Positions 15,957-17,957 of a stretch of 17,957 nt of DNA are shown in pieces. The translations under genes were made by a program, and so were the position numbers. This DNA comes from an uncultured Moraxella sp. (GTDB lineage: Bacteria > Pseudomonadota > Gammaproteobacteria > Pseudomonadales > Moraxellaceae). How positions within the stretch are numbered: the first letter of the stretch is position 1; the number at the start of each line of letters is the position of its first letter. The stretch covers positions 1 to 17,957 of the forward strand of contig CALJUC010000103.1 in the NCBI GenBank assembly GCA_937975585.1. The letters run 5' to 3'. A model generated the notes under the pieces. That model made no database searches. It was not told the origin of the DNA and worked only from the letters and a program-made list of their open reading frames with translations.

Positions 15957-17051
15957 ATGCCAAATCTTATCAGACTTGAAAGTATATTAGCCCAAAACCT
16001 AAAGCTACACAAGGCAAAAATCAACTGCATCAGCCAAATGATAATAGGTTTGATAACCGCCCAAAGTAGCAACCTAAAAAAGATAGCAAGACACCTCCCT
16101 AAGGGTGGCAAGACCGACAGTCACTATCGCAGACTACAGCGATTTTTTGCCGAAGCGAGGATAGACTACGATCAACTGGCTTTAATGATATATCGACTAT
16201 TTGGGCTAGGCAAGGTCTCCTTAACCATTGACCGCACCAACTGGAAATGGGGTAAAAGTAACCTCAACATCTTTATGCTAGGGGTGGTATATAAAGGGAT
16301 AGCCATCCCCTTATACTGGCACATGCTAGATAAGCGAGGTAATACAAACCATCTTGAACGCTGTGAACTTATTGAGCGGTTTATCAAACAATTTGGCAAA
16401 GATAACCTTGAGATGATAGTAGCAGACAGAGAGTTTGTTGGCGAAAAATGGTTTAACTGGCTCACCAATAATCACATACCCTTTGCCATACGGATTAAGA
16501 AGAACAGTAAAGTTAAGAATCATCATGGCAAGTTGGTACAGATTAAAGAGTTATTACGCCATGTTAGCCATCAAGAAACATATCGACATGGACGAATACT
16601 GACTGTCGATGGTTGTTTGGTTCGAGTATTTGCCAAGCGTGATAAAGACTATGGTTTAGTGATTGTCGCAACCAATCAACTAGAAACAGTGGATGCGATG
16701 ACAAGCTATGCTAAGCGTTGGGAAATTGAGACTTTATTTGCTTGTCTAAAGGGCCGTGGCTTTAATCTTGAAGATACCCACTTAACCCATCTTGATCGGG
16801 TCAGCAAATTAGTCGCAGTGAATGCCTTAGCATTTTGTTGGGCTTATCATGTCGGTATTTATAAAGACAAAGATAAGCCGTTAAAACGCAAGTTAAAGTC
16901 AAACGCTCGACCTCAAGTCAGTTTGTTTGCGCTTGGCCTGGATGTGTTGATTGAAGGTCTTCGCTTGGTATTTTTTAACAATAATAAGACTGTCTTTCGA
17001 CAGTTAGTTAGCTTTTTAACCCCTAAACCTATGAAAATCGGGTGGGGATGA
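15957..17051 (+). CDS. IS4-family DDE transposase
   Basis: The 364-residue transposase has an N-terminal helical DNA-binding region (ISQMIIGLITAQSSNLKKIARHLP; KTDSHYRRLQRFF) and then an RNase-H-like catalytic core. The first Asp is Asp92 in LTIDRTNWKWG and the second is Asp157 in MIVADREFVGEKWF. The Glu is Glu258 in YAKRWEIETLFACLK, where Tyr251, Arg254, Glu258 and Lys265 fit the IS4 signature Y-(2)-R-(3)-E-(6)-K exactly. The insertion between the second Asp and Glu is β-rich (IRIKKNSKVKNHHG...). Length is typical, and no frameshift or stop is seen, so it may be active. The start is ATG 15957 with a weak ribosome site. A CATAAT at 15926-15931 may be its -10 box. A 6-bp inverted repeat (15908-15913 with 15951-15956) brackets the leader. 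Confidence 0.95.
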   Translation: MPNLIRLESILAQNLKLHKAKINCISQMIIGLITAQSSNLKKIARHLPKGGKTDSHYRRLQRFFAEARIDYDQLALMIYRLFGLGKVSLTIDRTNWKWGKSNLNIFMLGVVYKGIAIPLYWHMLDKRGNTNHLERCELIERFIKQFGKDNLEMIVADREFVGEKWFNWLTNNHIPFAIRIKKNSKVKNHHGKLVQIKELLRHVSHQETYRHGRILTVDGCLVRVFAKRDKDYGLVIVATNQLETVDAMTSYAKRWEIETLFACLKGRGFNLEDTHLTHLDRVSKLVAVNALAFCWAYHVGIYKDKDKPLKRKLKSNARPQVSLFALGLDVLIEGLRLVFFNNNKTVFRQLVSFLTPKPMKIGWG

Positions 17052-17074
17052 TTTTTTTGTCGTGTGCAGAGAAA
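17052..17074 (+). repeat. Right terminal inverted repeat of the IS
   Basis: It is an exact reverse complement of the left repeat. The seven T followed by GTCG include an outward-facing TTGTCG at 17057-17062, which can act as a -35 box for DNA to the right. Confidence 0.92.
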
Positions 17075-17085
17075 ATAGATATAAT
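17057..17085 (+). promoter_or_regulatory. Hybrid promoter: -35 in IS end, -10 in flanking DNA
   Basis: TTGTCG (17057-17062, 4 of 6 matches to consensus) lies inside the right inverted repeat. Exactly 17 bases later comes a perfect TATAAT (17080-17085) outside the IS. Predicted transcription starts near 17092 and would read the AraC-type gene, whose ribosome site GGAG is at 17131-17134. Confidence 0.6.
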
Positions 17086-17140
17086 ATGTTCAATAGTTCG
17101 TATAACATGACCTATTGGACAGTTTACGTAGGAGCTATAT

Positions 17141-17957
17141 ATGGATGTTCTCAGTGAAATTTTAGATAAGGTAGAGCTTACTAGCAGCTACTGGTATAGA
17201 ACCTCATTTGCGGGAGACTGGGGCATCAGCCTCCCGCAGGAAGAGAATCTAGCGAGATTTCACATCGTGACTCATGGCGAGTTTTGGTATGAGGTGCCAA
17301 AACTTAAACTTAAAGCATTGGCGGAGCAGGGCGATATTTTGATCTTTTTCAAAGGGATGGAGCACACCATGGCCAGTGCACCAAAAATCAAGGCCGAGCC
17401 TGCGGTCGAATTTAGAGCTAAAGCCAACCTCACCGAAGCTCAAGTTTTGGAATACGGTGATCAGAGCAAGCTCAAAGCCAACGTCGTTTGCGGACATTTT
17501 TGTTTTAATGGCGGACCCGATCATCCATTCTTAAATTCGCTGCCAAATGTCGTGCATATCAAGAGTGCTGATAACTCCCACTCGCCTTGGCTTGCCATGC
17601 TTTTAAGTATTATAGAGCAGGAAGCAAAATCAGGGCTTCCTGGAAGCAACACGTTAGTCAGAAAGCTGACCGAAATTATCTTCGTGCAAGCGTTAAGAAT
17701 CCACATGTACAAATCCAATAAAAATGCTGGATTCTTCAAACTGATCGAAAATCCGCAACTCAGCAAAACCTTGGAAGCTATTCATCATAGTCTCGATAAA
17801 AAATGGGGTCTTGACGATCTCGCCGGGATTGCGGGGATGTCGCGTACGAACTACAGCGTCAAATTTAAGGAGCTGTCAGGCATGACACCTCTTGATTATT
17901 TAACCTATTGTCGGCTTGAAAAAGCAAAGCAGCTGCTTAAAGAATCCGGTAAGTCTG
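17141..17957 (+). CDS. AraC-family transcriptional regulator with N-terminal cupin domain (3' end outside window)
   Basis: The frame is open from ATG 17141 to the window end, giving 272 codons. GGAG at 17131-17134 is a good ribosome site. Residues ~1-185 form a cupin-like ligand-binding domain (ISLPQEENLARFHIVTHGEFWYEV, LAEQGDILIFFKGMEHTM, VVCGHFCFNGGPDHPFLNSLP), of the type joined to AraC helix-turn-helix units (Cupin_6). After a helical linker (LVRKLTEIIFVQALRIHMY), the DNA-binding part begins near residue 205. The first helix-turn-helix is LDDLAGIAGMSRTNYSVKFKELSGMTPLDYLTYCRLEKAKQLL; the second lies beyond the window. It probably controls a nearby gene to the right in response to a small molecule, which is unknown. 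Base composition is more balanced than in the secretion operon, which may mean a different chromosomal context joined by the IS. Confidence 0.9.
   Translation, partial: MDVLSEILDKVELTSSYWYRTSFAGDWGISLPQEENLARFHIVTHGEFWYEVPKLKLKALAEQGDILIFFKGMEHTMASAPKIKAEPAVEFRAKANLTEAQVLEYGDQSKLKANVVCGHFCFNGGPDHPFLNSLPNVVHIKSADNSHSPWLAMLLSIIEQEAKSGLPGSNTLVRKLTEIIFVQALRIHMYKSNKNAGFFKLIENPQLSKTLEAIHHSLDKKWGLDDLAGIAGMSRTNYSVKFKELSGMTPLDYLTYCRLEKAKQLLKESGKS

Larger units (their letters stand above)
15879..17074 (+). mobile_element. IS4-family insertion sequence, apparently complete
   Basis: A single full-length DDE transposase gene lies between perfect 23-bp inverted repeats (15879-15901 and 17052-17074). The outer two bases on each side may belong to the flank, giving an element of about 1.19 kb. 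The core of the repeat is CTCTGCACACGAC followed by seven A. I find no matching direct repeat beside the two ends (left flank AATAAATA, right flank ATAGATAT), so a target-site duplication is not visible. It sits 6 bp after the stop of the last pseudopilin gene and 67 bp before the AraC-type gene, transcribed in the same direction as both. Confidence 0.9.

Noticed and set aside
16989..17004. Hairpin ACTGTC-TTTC-GACAGT near the end of the transposase gene
   Set aside because: It is inside coding sequence and the nearest T-run is several bases downstream and short; the A7/T7 near the IS ends is explained by the inverted repeat. I cannot support termination here.

Overview
The window reads as chromosomal DNA of an AT-rich gammaproteobacterium. 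Moraxellaceae (Moraxella, Psychrobacter or a relative) is my best guess from codon use, the style of the IS4-family transposase and the secretion genes. That assignment is an impression, because no rRNA or housekeeping marker is present. All genes I accept lie on the + strand.

Region 1 (1-1874) is the tail of a polymorphic-toxin locus. It holds the 3' end of a large toxin gene (Hint protease domain plus a C-terminal toxin resembling the Ntox8 type), followed by a DUF2750-type immunity candidate. A decayed second cassette comes next: a partial Hint copy fused to the end of an HNH-type nuclease, broken by an internal stop and a frame change. Its stop codon still overlaps the start of a DUF4265-type immunity candidate. 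This is the usual layout of displaced, orphan toxin/immunity modules behind an active toxin gene.

Region 2 (1871-2224) is a small lipoprotein with a glutaredoxin-like CxxC fold. Its base composition differs sharply from the toxin genes before it.

Region 3 (2500-15872) is one long co-directional operon for a non-canonical type II secretion system (T2SS), headed by a good promoter at 2367-2395. The order is: a 1305-residue secreted multi-domain protein, a GspG pseudopilin, GspF platform, GspE ATPase, a GspL/PilN-like protein, a GspM/PilO-like protein, a GspC/PilP-like protein, a lipoprotein secretin with an added C-terminal cohesin-like domain, and three minor pseudopilin-like proteins. GspE drives pseudopilus assembly on GspF, the L/M/C-like proteins link this platform to the secretin, and the pseudopilins form the piston. 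The large first protein is a plausible substrate or surface partner. No prepilin peptidase is encoded here.

Region 4 (15881-17072) is an apparently intact IS4-family insertion sequence with 23-bp perfect terminal inverted repeats, starting just after the last pseudopilin stop. Region 5 (17141 to the window end) is the 5' part of an AraC-family regulator. Its likely promoter takes its -35 box from the IS end and its -10 box from the flanking DNA.

The most unusual points are the cohesin-bearing secretin next to a large co-operonic surface protein, the W5 and Ala(-1) deviations in the minor pseudopilins, the dead second toxin cassette, and the IS-generated promoter.
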